Assembly: GCA_020072845.1 (NCBI GenBank)
Contig: JAIQGF010000009.1
Coordinates: 186,001-250,000, forward strand
Origin: Terriglobia bacterium
GTDB taxonomy: Bacteria; Acidobacteriota; Terriglobia; Terriglobales; Acidobacteriaceae
Reading direction: 5' to 3'
DNA length: 64,000 nucleotides
Shown piece after piece: positions 8,102 through 17,561 of the stretch. The notes beneath the pieces were generated by a model. It worked only from the letters and a program-made list of their open reading frames with translations, was not told the origin of the DNA and made no database searches. The position numbers and the translations under genes were made by a program. Each line of letters opens with the position of its first letter. Within the stretch, counting starts at the first letter, position 1.

Positions 8102-8770
8102 TTATTGGCTGCCGCCGCTGACCACCGCGCGATCCAGCAGGTCGCGCACTTCTTCATCCGTGGTCTGGGCGAAATCCTTGTACCACTGGCCGACGGCGAA
8201 AAACGGTTCCGGAGTGGTGGCGCAGACCACGTCGTTGCCTTCCTCGCGAAGCTGATCGCAGGTGGCGCGCGAGGCCACCGGGACCGCCACCACGATGCCT
8301 GCCGCGCCTGCCTTGCGCAGTGCCGCCGAGGCCGCGCGCATGGTGGAACCGGTGGCCAGCCCGTCGTCCACCAGGATCACCGTTTTGCCGCGCACGTCCA
8401 GCGGGGAACGGTTGCCGCGGTACTGGAGCTCGCGCCGTTGCAGCTCCTCTTCTTCCTGGCGCGTCGCCTGCTCGATGGCCCAGTCGGGAATGGCGAACGA
8501 ATCCACCACGTCGCGGTTGAGCACGCGCACTCCGCCGGAGGCGATCGCGCCCATGGCCAGCTCGGGCTGCCCGGGCGTGCCCAGTTTGCGCACCACGAAC
8601 ACGTCCAGGGGGACGCCCAATTCATGCGCCACCACGTAGCCGACGGGTACGCCTCCGCGCGGCAGCGCCAGCACGACCACGTCCGGCCGTCCGGCAAACT
8701 CGCGCAGGCGCTCCGCCAAGGTTTCACCCGCGTCGTATCGGTCGCGGAACATCATGCGTCGCACGTCCAT
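8102..8770 (-). CDS. Phosphoribosyltransferase-fold protein
   Basis: 222-residue type I phosphoribosyltransferase. The PRPP loop is [14 protein letters not shown] at 131-144, with the acidic pair D135-D136. The N-terminal [10 protein letters not shown] at 35-44 is the pyrophosphate loop region of this subgroup. The 50-residue helical insertion at about 85-125 is typical of the uncharacterised PRTase group found with erythromycin-esterase or dienelactone-hydrolase genes. The base or nucleoside acceptor is unknown. No clear ribosome-binding site precedes either ATG (8770 or 8755). Forms a two-gene operon with the hydrolase. Confidence 0.85.
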   Translation of the reverse strand: MDVRRMMFRDRYDAGETLAERLREFAGRPDVVVLALPRGGVPVGYVVAHELGVPLDVFVVRKLGTPGQPELAMGAIASGGVRVLNRDVVDSFAIPDWAIEQATRQEEEELQRRELQYRGNRSPLDVRGKTVILVDDGLATGSTMRAASAALRKAGAAGIVVAVPVASRATCDQLREEGNDVVCATTPEPFFAVGQWYKDFAQTTDEEVRDLLDRAVVSGGSQ

Positions 8771-8880
8771 TTACTTGTGATGAAGAGCGTGGCCGTGGCG
8801 ACGACGGTCGCCATGGGACACCTCCATTTTATGGCTGAAACGATACTCTTGCGGTGCGGGCGAGGTAAACTCGGCAAGCG

Positions 8881-9030
8881 ATTCTCGGTTGTCGGTGGTC
8901 GGTTCTCGGTGTTTGGACTTTTGTTTTGACGTGGTATTAGGACGCCCGCACCGATTCTCCGGACGCACTTGGCCCAGCTGTGTACGCGAATACCAACAAC
9001 CGCAAACCGAAAACCGATAACCGACAACCC
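8881..9030. repeat. Long-range TCGGTT phrase hairpin before the permease gene
   Basis: The left arm (8881-8917) of GTCGGTTCTCGGT-type units pairs imperfectly with the right arm (8993-9030) of AACCGAAAACCGATAACCG units across about 75 bases. The right arm ends 2 bases before the TTG start of the permease gene, so it must lie in that gene's leader if the promoter is upstream. Confidence 0.7.
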
Positions 9031-9032
9031 TC

Positions 9033-10397
9033 TTGAGTTCCGCGCCCAAACCGCCCGCTGCCCAGCCGACGCCAGCCACGCTGGCCCGCAGGCTGGGGCT
9101 GTTCGACGCCTCCATGATCGTGATGGGCGGGATCGTCGGCGCCGGCATTTTTATCAATCCTTACGTCGTCGCGCAGCAGGTGCACACACCCATGCTGATC
9201 CTGGGCGCGTGGGTGGTCGGCGGGCTGATCGCGCTCGCCGGCGCATTCGTCTATGCCGAACTGGCCGCGCGCATGCCCGACGTCGGCGGCCAGTACGCCT
9301 ATCTGCGCGAGTCCTACCACCCGGCGGTAGCATTTCTGTATGGCTGGGTGCTGTTGCTGGTGATTCAGACCGGAGGCATGGCGGCGGTTTCGATCACCTT
9401 CGCGCGTTATTTCCTCGACCTCGCCGGGACGCAAGCTTCGGAGTGGCTGCTGGCCGCGGTGGCGCTTGCCGTGCTGACGGTGATCAACTGCCTCGGCGTG
9501 AAGCAGGGAAGCGCGGTGCAGAGCGGTCTGATGGTGTTGAAGATCGCCGCCATCGCGGCGCTGGTTTTCTGTGGCGCATTCCTGCTGGGCCGGCCGTCGC
9601 AGTTTGCGCTGCATCCGATGGTGGGCGAGCGGCCGTCGTTCCATCTACTCTCGATGTTCGGCGCCGCCATGGTCCCGGTGCTGTTCGCCTACGGTGGATG
9701 GCAGACCGCAAACTTTATCGGCGGCGAAATCAAGGACCCGCGGCGCAACCTGCCGCGCGCGCTGCTGATCGGAGTCTGCGGCGTGATCGCGCTCTATGTC
9801 GGCGTGAGCTGGGTCTGCGTGCGCGCGCTCGGCGCCGCCAGCTTGGCCGAAACGCATACTCCGGCGTCGGCGGTGATGCGCATCGCGCTCGGGCAAACCG
9901 GAGTCCGGCTGATTGCGGTGGGGATCGCGATCTCCACGCTGGGCTTTCTCAGCCAGTCAATCCTCACCGCGCCGCGCGTGTACTTTGCCATGGCCGGCGA
10001 CGGGCTGTTCTTCCGCGCCGTGGCCCGCATCCATCCGCGCACCCGCGTGCCGGTGGTGGCCATCATCCTGCAAAGCGTGTGGACCATGGTGATCGCCGCA
10101 TCCGGGCGCTACGAGCAGATCCTGAACTACGTGGTCGCCATGGATTTCATATTTTTCGGCCTGACCGCGACCTGCATCTTTGTCCTGCGCCGGCGCGACC
10201 GCACCCATGCGGGATACCGCGTGCCCGGACATCCCGCGACCACCGCACTGTTTGTCGCCGCGTGCTGGATGGTGGTAGCGAACACGATTTACCGTTATCC
10301 CGCCAACAGCCTGGTCGGCATGGCGATCCTGGCGGCAGGCGTGCCGGTGTACTTTTTCTGGAGCGGACGGCGGAAGGGAAGAGCGGCAGCAAAATGA
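9033..10397 (+). CDS. APC-superfamily amino acid permease
   Basis: 454-residue inner-membrane transporter with 12 hydrophobic segments. The first segment carries the APC signature GGIVGAGIFINP (about 29-40), where the glycines bind the substrate backbone. The YGGWQTANFIGGEIKDPRRNLPRA stretch (about 219-242) is typical of the amino acid/polyamine/organocation family. The start is TTG at 9033, directly after a phrase repeat, and no good Shine-Dalgarno sequence is visible. The gene ends in an ATGA overlap with the aminotransferase gene, so import of an amino acid and its transamination are probably linked. Confidence 0.9.
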   Translation: MSSAPKPPAAQPTPATLARRLGLFDASMIVMGGIVGAGIFINPYVVAQQVHTPMLILGAWVVGGLIALAGAFVYAELAARMPDVGGQYAYLRESYHPAVAFLYGWVLLLVIQTGGMAAVSITFARYFLDLAGTQASEWLLAAVALAVLTVINCLGVKQGSAVQSGLMVLKIAAIAALVFCGAFLLGRPSQFALHPMVGERPSFHLLSMFGAAMVPVLFAYGGWQTANFIGGEIKDPRRNLPRALLIGVCGVIALYVGVSWVCVRALGAASLAETHTPASAVMRIALGQTGVRLIAVGIAISTLGFLSQSILTAPRVYFAMAGDGLFFRAVARIHPRTRVPVVAIILQSVWTMVIAASGRYEQILNYVVAMDFIFFGLTATCIFVLRRRDRTHAGYRVPGHPATTALFVAACWMVVANTIYRYPANSLVGMAILAAGVPVYFFWSGRRKGRAAAK

Positions 10398-11479
10398 ATC
10401 GCACCACGATATGTTCGCCCTACATGGAATTCGCCAAGCTGCGCTCCTCGTCGCGCTTTAACCTGGCGACCAGCGGGATCATGAGTTACCCGCTGTCCGA
10501 ATTGCCGGTCACCATCGACCGGCTGGAGATCAATGGCCACGACGGGTACGGATACGAGCCGCTCATCGAGCGCCTGGCGGCGAAGAACAAGGTCACGCCC
10601 GAGTGCGTGGTGTATGTCAACGGGGGCACGTCGCTGGCGAACAACGTCGCCATCGCCGGGACCACGGAAACCGGCGATCACGTCCTGGCCGAAACGCCCG
10701 GCTATGAGTTGCTCGACACCACGGCGCGCTTCCTCGGCCTCGAGGTCGGGCATTTCGAGCGCCGCCCGGAAGACGGCTTCCGTCTCGATCCGCGCGAAAT
10801 CGAGCGCCGCCTCACGCCGCGCACTCGCCTCATCATCATCACCAACCTGCACAATCCATCCGGAGTGCTGGCCGGCGAGGAAACCCTGCGACAGATCGGC
10901 AACATCGCGCGCAGCGCCGGCGCGCGCGTGCTGGTGGATGAGGTTTACCTGGACATGGCGTCCGAGCGCACGCCGGCGTCTTCCTTCCACCTCGACCCGA
11001 AAACATTTGTGGTCACGAGCAGTTTGACCAAGGCATACGGCTTGAGCGGCTTGCGTTGCGGATGGATTCTCGCCGAGCCGGCCTTGGCGGAGCGTCTCTG
11101 GCGGATCAACGATCTGTACGCGGCCACACCGGTTCATGCCGCGGAGCTGCTGAGCGTGATCGCGCTCGACAACCTGGGAAAGATCGCCGCGCGCGCAAAA
11201 GGGCTGCTGGAAAAAAATCGCGCGCTGCTCAACCGCTTTTTCGATGCCTGCGCCGATCTCGAAATCGTGCGCGCGGAGTTCGGGACGGTCGGTTTTCCCC
11301 GGCTTCGCCAGGGCTCAGTCGAGAAACTGTTCACGGTTCTGCGCGACAAGTACGAGGCGACGGTGGTTCCGGGAAAGTTTTTCGGCGCGCCGCAACACTT
11401 CCGGATTGGCGTCGGGGGTGATACGGAAATGACGCGCGAGGGCCTGAACCGCCTGACGAGCGCGCTGCGGGAATTCTGA
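10394..11479 (+). CDS. PLP-dependent aminotransferase, class I/II
   Basis: 361-residue fold-type I aminotransferase. Lysine K213 in SSLTKAYGLSG forms the PLP Schiff base, D182 (LVDEVY) contacts the pyridine nitrogen, N154 (LHNPSG) the 3'-hydroxyl, and the carboxylate-binding arginine is expected in the C-terminal HFRIGVGG. The N-terminus is short, with YMEFAKLRSS in place of the usual 20-30 residue arm. The substrate could be an aromatic or branched amino acid; the coupled permease is the only hint. The start ATG overlaps the permease stop by 4 bases. Confidence 0.9.
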   Translation: MNRTTICSPYMEFAKLRSSSRFNLATSGIMSYPLSELPVTIDRLEINGHDGYGYEPLIERLAAKNKVTPECVVYVNGGTSLANNVAIAGTTETGDHVLAETPGYELLDTTARFLGLEVGHFERRPEDGFRLDPREIERRLTPRTRLIIITNLHNPSGVLAGEETLRQIGNIARSAGARVLVDEVYLDMASERTPASSFHLDPKTFVVTSSLTKAYGLSGLRCGWILAEPALAERLWRINDLYAATPVHAAELLSVIALDNLGKIAARAKGLLEKNRALLNRFFDACADLEIVRAEFGTVGFPRLRQGSVEKLFTVLRDKYEATVVPGKFFGAPQHFRIGVGGDTEMTREGLNRLTSALREF

Positions 11480-11564
11480 GTTATGAGTTGTGATTACCGG
11501 GGCTGGAGAGTCTGTGTGAGAACTATACCGCGCCGCTGGCGCTCGATAATTCTGTTCCACTTTT

Positions 11565-11584
11565 CCCAGCGCTGCCGCGCTGGG
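11565..11584. repeat. CCCAGCGC/GCGCTGGG hairpin
   Basis: Perfect 8-base arms CCCAGCGC and GCGCTGGG with loop TGCC, between the convergent aminotransferase and enoyl-CoA hydratase genes. It is followed by a second GC palindrome (CCGCTCCGCGG). No T-run follows, so it is not a classic terminator. Surrounding bases 11480-11683 hold no gene. Confidence 0.7.
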
Positions 11585-11683
11585 CTAACGAATACCACCG
11601 CTCCGCGGCTGGATTATGCGTGCGTTTGGACCACTGCGCTTCCACCATGTCGCAACGCTCGCAACTCAGAACTCAACTCGGAA

Positions 11684-12460
11684 CTATTTTCCCGCCCAGC
11701 AGGCCGCCCGTTTTCCCAGAAACGCCGAGATGCCTTCCTGCGCGTCGGCTGCCATGGAGTTCATGCTCATGATTTCTTTGGCGTAGGCGTACGCCTTGGG
11801 CTGGTCGAGATCGATTTGCGTGTAGTAGGCCTGCTTGCCGATGGCGAGCGTCAGCGGGCTGGCGCCGGCGATTTTCAGCGCCAACTCCCTGGTGCGCGAG
11901 CGCAGCTCCGCTGCCGGCGCCACGGCATTGATCAAGCCCCACTCGGCGGCGGTTTGCGAGTTCACCGGATCGCCCGTCATCAGCATCTGCAGCGCGCGCT
12001 TGCGCCCGACGGCGCGGCTCAGCGCCACCATCGGGGTGGTGCAGAACAATCCGATTTTCACACCCGGGGTTGCGAAGGTCGCCTCCTCCACCGCGATGGC
12101 CAGGTCGCAGGTGGCGACCAACTGGCATCCGGCCGCGGTCGCCATGCCTTGCACCTCGGCGACGACCGGCTGCGGGATGGACTGGATCTTCATCATCATC
12201 TCCGCGCAAACATCGAAGATGCGCCGGTAGTCGTTGATGTTCCGGCCCACCATTTCGCTCAGGTCATGGCCCGAGGAAAACACCTTGCCCTCGGCCGCCA
12301 GGATCAGCGCGCGCACGGCGCTGTCGGCGCCGACCTGGTTCAGGCACTCGATCACCTCCAGCATCATTTCGAGCGAGAGCGCGTTGCGCCGGTTGGGCCG
12401 GTTCAGGGTCAGGATTCCCAGCGGCCCGTCGTTTTCGAAGCGGATGTTTGCGTACGCCAT
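11684..12460 (-). CDS. Enoyl-CoA hydratase/isomerase family protein
   Basis: 258-residue crotonase-fold enzyme. The oxyanion-hole segments are FSSGHDLSEM (about 61-70) and the GMATAAGCQLVATCDLAIA stretch (about 105-123). The usual second catalytic glutamate region reads GLFCTTPMVAL, lacking the Glu of true hydratases, so the reaction may be something other than hydration. It is divergent from the kor operon, and the 313-base gap holds a TGGTCTGACCA palindrome that resembles a GntR/FadR operator. This suggests fatty-acid or acyl-CoA-linked regulation. Confidence 0.88.
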   Translation of the reverse strand: MAYANIRFENDGPLGILTLNRPNRRNALSLEMMLEVIECLNQVGADSAVRALILAAEGKVFSSGHDLSEMVGRNINDYRRIFDVCAEMMMKIQSIPQPVVAEVQGMATAAGCQLVATCDLAIAVEEATFATPGVKIGLFCTTPMVALSRAVGRKRALQMLMTGDPVNSQTAAEWGLINAVAPAAELRSRTRELALKIAGASPLTLAIGKQAYYTQIDLDQPKAYAYAKEIMSMNSMAADAQEGISAFLGKRAACWAGK

Positions 12461-12513
12461 GACTCACCTCGCGTAGCGCTCGATTCTATACAAAGCGGGG
12501 TTGCGCGGCGGAC

Positions 12514-12529
12514 AAATTGGTCTGACCAT
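12514..12529. promoter_or_regulatory. GntR/FadR-like operator candidate
   Basis: Contains the perfect palindrome TGGTC-T-GACCA (12518-12528). The half-site pattern TGGTNNGACCA is that of FadR-type GntR regulators of fatty-acid genes. It is 54 bases upstream of the enoyl-CoA hydratase start. No GntR gene is in the window. Match by eye only. Confidence 0.45.
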
Positions 12530-12723
12530 TCGGCGCCCGATGTGTCTTTCCTCACATGAACTTGTGACCCGCGTCATACACGCCTGCATCATGCAACATG
12601 CACAATCGTCACTGGTTGAGGATGTGCCATCGCACACCGTTTGACTTGACCGCATTTTCAGGGGTTCTCTGGCCGATAGTCCCGCCGGCCTTCCACCCGC
12701 GGGCGTCCGGCACGGAAAAACAG

Positions 12724-12741
12724 ATCACGTGGTTTCGTGAT
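12724..12741. promoter_or_regulatory. Inverted repeat upstream of kor operon
   Basis: ATCACG and CGTGAT arms separated by TGGTTT, 33 bases upstream of the ferredoxin start. It could be an operator or chance; no matching regulator is present. Confidence 0.3.
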
Positions 12742-12773
12742 ACCGGCCACAGCCCCCGGTGAGAGAGGATCGG

Positions 12774-13026
12774 ATGGCCAAAGGCAGCGTTTCCATTCAC
12801 GTCGAGCGGTGCAAGGCGTGCGGCTTCTGCGTCGAGTTTTGTCCCACGAAAGTCCTGGCGCTCTCCTCGGCATTCAATTCCAAGGGATACCACCCGCCGC
12901 AAATGGTCGCGCCGGAAAAGTGCAGCGGCTGCGACCTGTGCGGCATGTACTGTCCCGACTTCGCCATTTTCGGGTATCGCCTCAGCGCGGCCGAACCGGC
13001 AAGCGCGACGGAGAAGGAGGCCAGCG

Positions 13027-13037
<11 letters not shown>
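12774..13037 (+). CDS. korD: 2-oxoacid:ferredoxin oxidoreductase, ferredoxin-like delta subunit
   Basis: 87-residue iron-sulfur protein with two four-cysteine motifs, CKACGFCVEFCP (13-24) and CSGCDLCGMYCP (50-61). These should bind two [4Fe-4S] clusters that pass electrons from the alpha/beta catalytic core to soluble ferredoxin. I chose the ATG at 12774 because it follows GAGAGGAT; a GTG 15 bases earlier is less likely. The gene overlaps the alpha-subunit gene by 11 bases. The order delta-alpha-beta-gamma and the overlaps show a single operon. The C-terminal tail is acidic and probably disordered. Confidence 0.9.
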
Positions 13038-14183
<1,146 letters not shown>

Positions 14184-14187
<4 letters not shown>

Positions 14188-15059
14188 GCACCATCCCGAT
14201 CAATCCCGTTCTGCCGTTTCTGCGCACCGACCGCTTGCCGACCATCTGGTGCCCGGGCTGCGGCATCGGCACCACCGTCAACTGCTTTTCACGGGCGCTG
14301 CTGGATTCCAAGGTGGACCTGAAAAATCTCGCCATCGTCTCCGGCATCGGCTGCACCGGCCGCGTCGCCGGGTACGTGAAGCTGGATTCTTTTCACACCA
14401 CGCATGGACGCGCCATCCCGTTTGCCACCGGCCTGAAGCTGGCCAATCCGAAGCTGAACGTGGTGGTGTACTCCGGGGACGGCGACATCTCCGCCATCGG
14501 CGGCAATCACCTGATTCACGCGGCACGGCGCAACGTGGACATCAAGGTGATCTGCGTCAACAACCTGATTTACGCCATGACCGGCGGCCAGACGGCGCCC
14601 ACCACGCCGGGGCACGTCATCACCTCGACGCATCCCTACGGCACCTTCGATCCGACCTTCAACCTGTCGCACCTGGTGGAGGCCGCGGGCGCGGTCTATG
14701 TCGCGCGCTGGACGACGTTCCACGTTCGCCAGATCGCACGCTCCATGGCCGAGGTCTTCAAGAAGCCCGGCTTCTGCTTTATCGAGATCCTCTCGCCCTG
14801 CCCGACGCTCTACCAGCGCCGCAACCGGATGGGCGACGGATTGGACGCCATGAAGTTCTACAAAGAACACAGCAAGATCAAGAACGGCGCTTCCACCAGC
14901 GAGATCGGCCTGACCAAGTCGGGCGAGATCATCGTGGGCAAGTTCGTGGACCGCGACCGCCCCGATTACATCAACGCCGCGCGCGAGCAGTTTGTCGAGT
15001 CGCTCGGCGACCGCTACGTGGATGAGTGCGCAGCCGGCTGCTGCGGGGAGGACTACTGA
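14184..15059 (+). CDS. korB: 2-oxoglutarate:ferredoxin oxidoreductase beta subunit
   Basis: 291-residue thiamine diphosphate-binding subunit. WCPGCGIGT (about 22-30) supplies a cluster cysteine pair, and GDGDISAIGGNHLIHAARRN (about 99-118) is the ThDP/Mg2+ motif ending in the usual NN (VICVNNLIYAMTGGQ, about 123-137). A third cysteine lies at SPCPTLYQRRN. It uses the alpha subunit's partner domain to complete the active site. The start ATG overlaps the korA stop (ATGA), and the C-terminus DECAAGCC is followed directly by the gamma gene. Confidence 0.92.
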
Positions 15060-15661
15060 TGCAACTCACCGAGATTCGCATCGCCGGGTTTGGCGGGCAG
15101 GGCGTGATCCTTGCCGCCATCGTCGTCGGCAAGGCGGCTTCGATCTTCGAAGGCGACTACGCCACCATGACGCAGAGCTTCGGGCCCGAAGCCCGCGGCG
15201 GCGCCTGCAGCGCGCAGGTGATCCTGTCCGACTCGCCCATCCTGTATCCCTACGTCACCCAGCCGGACATCCTGGTGGTCATGTCGCAGGAGGCGTACGG
15301 CAAGTTCGCGCCGGAATTGAAAGAGGGCGGCACGCTGGTCATTGAGCAGGACCTGGTGCGGGTCAGCCATCTGCCTCCCGGCACCAAGGTGCTCAGTTGC
15401 CCGGCCACCCGGCTGGCGGAAGAGCTGGGGAAGAAAATGGTGCTCAATATCGTGATGGTCGGCTTCTTCGCCGCCGTCACCAGCCTGGTGAAGCCCGAGT
15501 GTATGCGCCAGGCCGTTGCCGACTCCGTGCCCCCGGCTTTCAAGGAGCTGAACTTGAAGGCGTTCGACAAAGGATTCGAGTACGGTCAGTCGCACGTGTG
15601 CGGCGAAGCCGCCACGGCGGAGGAATCCGAGTCTTCGGTGAAGGCACTGGAAGTCCACTAA
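15059..15661 (+). CDS. korC: 2-oxoglutarate:ferredoxin oxidoreductase gamma subunit
   Basis: 200-residue gamma subunit with the typical start RIAGFGGQGVILAAIVVGKAA (about 6-26) and the TQSFGPEARGG motif (about 40-50), which contact CoA in related enzymes. I chose the ATG at 15059, which overlaps the korB stop by one base (TGATG) and has GGGGAG upstream. The C-terminal 20 residues are acidic/serine-rich. It is the last gene of the operon, followed by an AGTTTC arm and a strong terminator. Confidence 0.92.
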   Translation: MQLTEIRIAGFGGQGVILAAIVVGKAASIFEGDYATMTQSFGPEARGGACSAQVILSDSPILYPYVTQPDILVVMSQEAYGKFAPELKEGGTLVIEQDLVRVSHLPPGTKVLSCPATRLAEELGKKMVLNIVMVGFFAAVTSLVKPECMRQAVADSVPPAFKELNLKAFDKGFEYGQSHVCGEAATAEESESSVKALEVH

Positions 15662-15663
15662 AC

Positions 15664-15693
15664 GGCAGTTTCGAGTTTCAGTTTCAGTTTCAG
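15664..15693 (+). repeat. Single AGTTTC phrase arm
   Basis: Unpaired run of AGTTTC units immediately after the korC stop. Same phrase as the hairpins at 5620 and 7325, but without the opposite arm. Confidence 0.6.
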
Positions 15694-15702
15694 CAGACTA
15701 TA

Positions 15703-15733
15703 GGCCCCGGCGCTCTGGCCGGGGCCGATTTTT
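15703..15733 (+). terminator. Rho-independent terminator of the kor operon
   Basis: 9-base stem GGCCCCGGC / GCCGGGGCC (15703-15711 with 15718-15726), 6-base loop, then GATTTTTG. It sits 42 bases after the korC stop. Confidence 0.85.
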
Positions 15734-15753
15734 GTCCCGCTAATCGTTGGTGC

Positions 15754-15783
15754 AAGAAAAAAGGCGCGGAACCTGTCCGCGCC
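15754..15783 (-). terminator. Rho-independent terminator of citrate synthase gene
   Basis: On the minus strand GGCGCGGA, loop CAGGT and TCCGCGCC are followed by TTTTTTCTT. It faces the kor terminator, so each convergent transcript has its own stop signal. Confidence 0.85.
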
Positions 15784-15823
15784 AAATCACAAATCACTAG
15801 TCAAGCTCCGACTATTACCAGGC

Positions 15824-17218
15824 CTAGCGAACGCCGGTAATAGCGGCAGTGGCAGCGGCAGCGACACCAGGAGCCGCTTTCGTCGCCGCCGTTCCCAGCT
15901 TGCGGCCACCTTCCGCAGCCCACTGCTCCAGCATCGGAGTGGTGACAGACTTGGGACGCTCGATAGGAGCTCCCAGAGCACGGTCCCAGGTGATGTTCGC
16001 CATGCACCCGAGGGCGCGGCCGACACCGAACAGGACGGTGTAGAAGTCCCATTCGTGCAGCCCGTAGTACCACTGGATGACGCCGGACTGGGCATCCACA
16101 TTGGGCCACGGATTCTTGGCCTTGCCGTGTTGCGTCAAGACGCCGGGCGCCACTTCGAAGATCATGGAAACCAGTTTGAACAGCGGATCAACCTTCAGCC
16201 CCGGAGTCGCCAGACAGAACTCGCGCTGCGACATGTAGCGCGGGTCGGTCTTGCGAAGAACGGCGTGGCCGTACCCCGGAATCACCTGGCCGGCCTTGAG
16301 CGTATCCCACAGAGCCTGGGTTACCAACTCCTTGGTCGGCTCCGCATCTTGGCAGTATTTCTTCTCGAACTTCAGCAGCCAGTCCAGAACCTCCTGGTTG
16401 GCGAGACCGTGCAGGGGGCCGGCAAGGCCGTTGAGACCGGCGGAATAGGCATAGTAGGGATCGGAGAGGGACGAGTGCACCAGATGGGTGGCGTGGGCGG
16501 AAACGTTGCCGGATTCGTGGTCGGAGTGGAGGATGAAGTACATGCGGGCAACATCCTTGTACTCTTCGCACTGCCCGATCATGTGCGCGAAATTTGCGCC
16601 CGCATCCAGGTCGCGATTGATCGCTACCTGGAAATCGCTGCGATACTTCAGGTTGTAAATGAACGCGGCGATGATGGGGATACGGGCCACGATATCAAAG
16701 GCATCTTCGTAGACGTATTCCCATGCCGCCATCTTGTTGAAATTGCCCGACCCGTAAAAATGCGCGAACTTGGAGTCCTTCTGCATGGCCAGGATGCCGG
16801 TGGAGAGCATCACCATGGGGTGGCTGTCGCGGGGCAGGGCGCGGATCACGTCCCACACGTAGGAAGGAACCATTTGCCGGACCTTCCATTCGCCGAGAAC
16901 TTCACGGTGCTGCGACTGGTTCGGCGATTCGCCCGTCAGCAGGAAGTACCAGAATGCTTCTACGGTCGGATAATTTGAATTTCTTGCTTTGGGAAGGAAC
17001 GCCAACGTCTCCGGAATGGTTTTGCCGCGAAACCGGATCCCTTCCTGCGGATCGAGGTAGGAGATATCGGTAACCAGGCTGCGGATGTCCCGCGCGCCTC
17101 CCATCGTCTGTTCGATGGTAACTTCGTCGATAACGACATGGCCGAATTGCTTGATGAGCTTGGTAGTACGGGGACGGAACTCCTCGATTTTCTGCCTAAG
17201 CACTTCCTTCAGCGCCAT
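15824..17218 (-). CDS. gltA: Citrate synthase, type I eukaryote-like form
   Basis: 464-residue citrate synthase that condenses oxaloacetate and acetyl-CoA. It aligns in pattern with the mitochondrial-type enzymes, not the E. coli hexameric type: HSDHESGNVSAHATHLVHSSLSDPY-like text near 262-287 (first catalytic histidine region), GLAGPLHGLANQEVL near 295-309 and GYGHAVLRKTDPRY near 344-357 with the second histidine. The catalytic aspartate is expected near LFKLVSMIFEVAP. Length fits the type I group, which also occurs in some acidobacteria and Geobacter-like bacteria. I chose the ATG at 17218 with AGGAG upstream. A short Ala-rich tail ends the protein. Confidence 0.93.
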   Translation of the reverse strand: MALKEVLRQKIEEFRPRTTKLIKQFGHVVIDEVTIEQTMGGARDIRSLVTDISYLDPQEGIRFRGKTIPETLAFLPKARNSNYPTVEAFWYFLLTGESPNQSQHREVLGEWKVRQMVPSYVWDVIRALPRDSHPMVMLSTGILAMQKDSKFAHFYGSGNFNKMAAWEYVYEDAFDIVARIPIIAAFIYNLKYRSDFQVAINRDLDAGANFAHMIGQCEEYKDVARMYFILHSDHESGNVSAHATHLVHSSLSDPYYAYSAGLNGLAGPLHGLANQEVLDWLLKFEKKYCQDAEPTKELVTQALWDTLKAGQVIPGYGHAVLRKTDPRYMSQREFCLATPGLKVDPLFKLVSMIFEVAPGVLTQHGKAKNPWPNVDAQSGVIQWYYGLHEWDFYTVLFGVGRALGCMANITWDRALGAPIERPKSVTTPMLEQWAAEGGRKLGTAATKAAPGVAAAATAAITGVR

Positions 17219-17561
17219 ATTATTAGAGCTCCTTTCACGCTCACAAAGGCCGTATCGCGGCACTCCTGATTAAGCGGAGGAAACTAATCGGGAAAAACCG
17301 GGCTTACACTGCACCTCAGCCGCGGCTATTGTGTGGCTCAATGGGCAACGAAGCAGTGAGCGGAATCACATTCGCGGGTGATGTCGGCCACAATCCAGGC
17401 CCGGTGTTCGCCGATTCTGGCCGGAAAAACCGGGGCCGGACGGCGCCGGAGCGCGGCTATCACAGCTCCAAGTGACCTGCGAGCCTCCTCAGGGTGAGCT
17501 GCAAGGCGAGATCGCCGCGGTGGCCCACATCCACGCGCCCCTGGGCAGAGGCAGAACCGGG
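17219..17561. other. Intergenic region without a supported gene
   Basis: 343 bases between citrate synthase and the zinc-ribbon/Sel1-like gene, both minus strand. Short frames exist but none has a ribosome-binding site or recognisable motif. The citrate synthase promoter must be in the part near 17230-17320. Confidence 0.5.

Larger units (their letters stand above)
12461..12773. other. Divergent intergenic region without a gene
   Basis: 313 bases between the divergent enoyl-CoA hydratase and kor genes. It contains two inverted repeats listed separately. I see no small ORF with a convincing ribosome-binding site and no tRNA-like fold. Confidence 0.6.
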
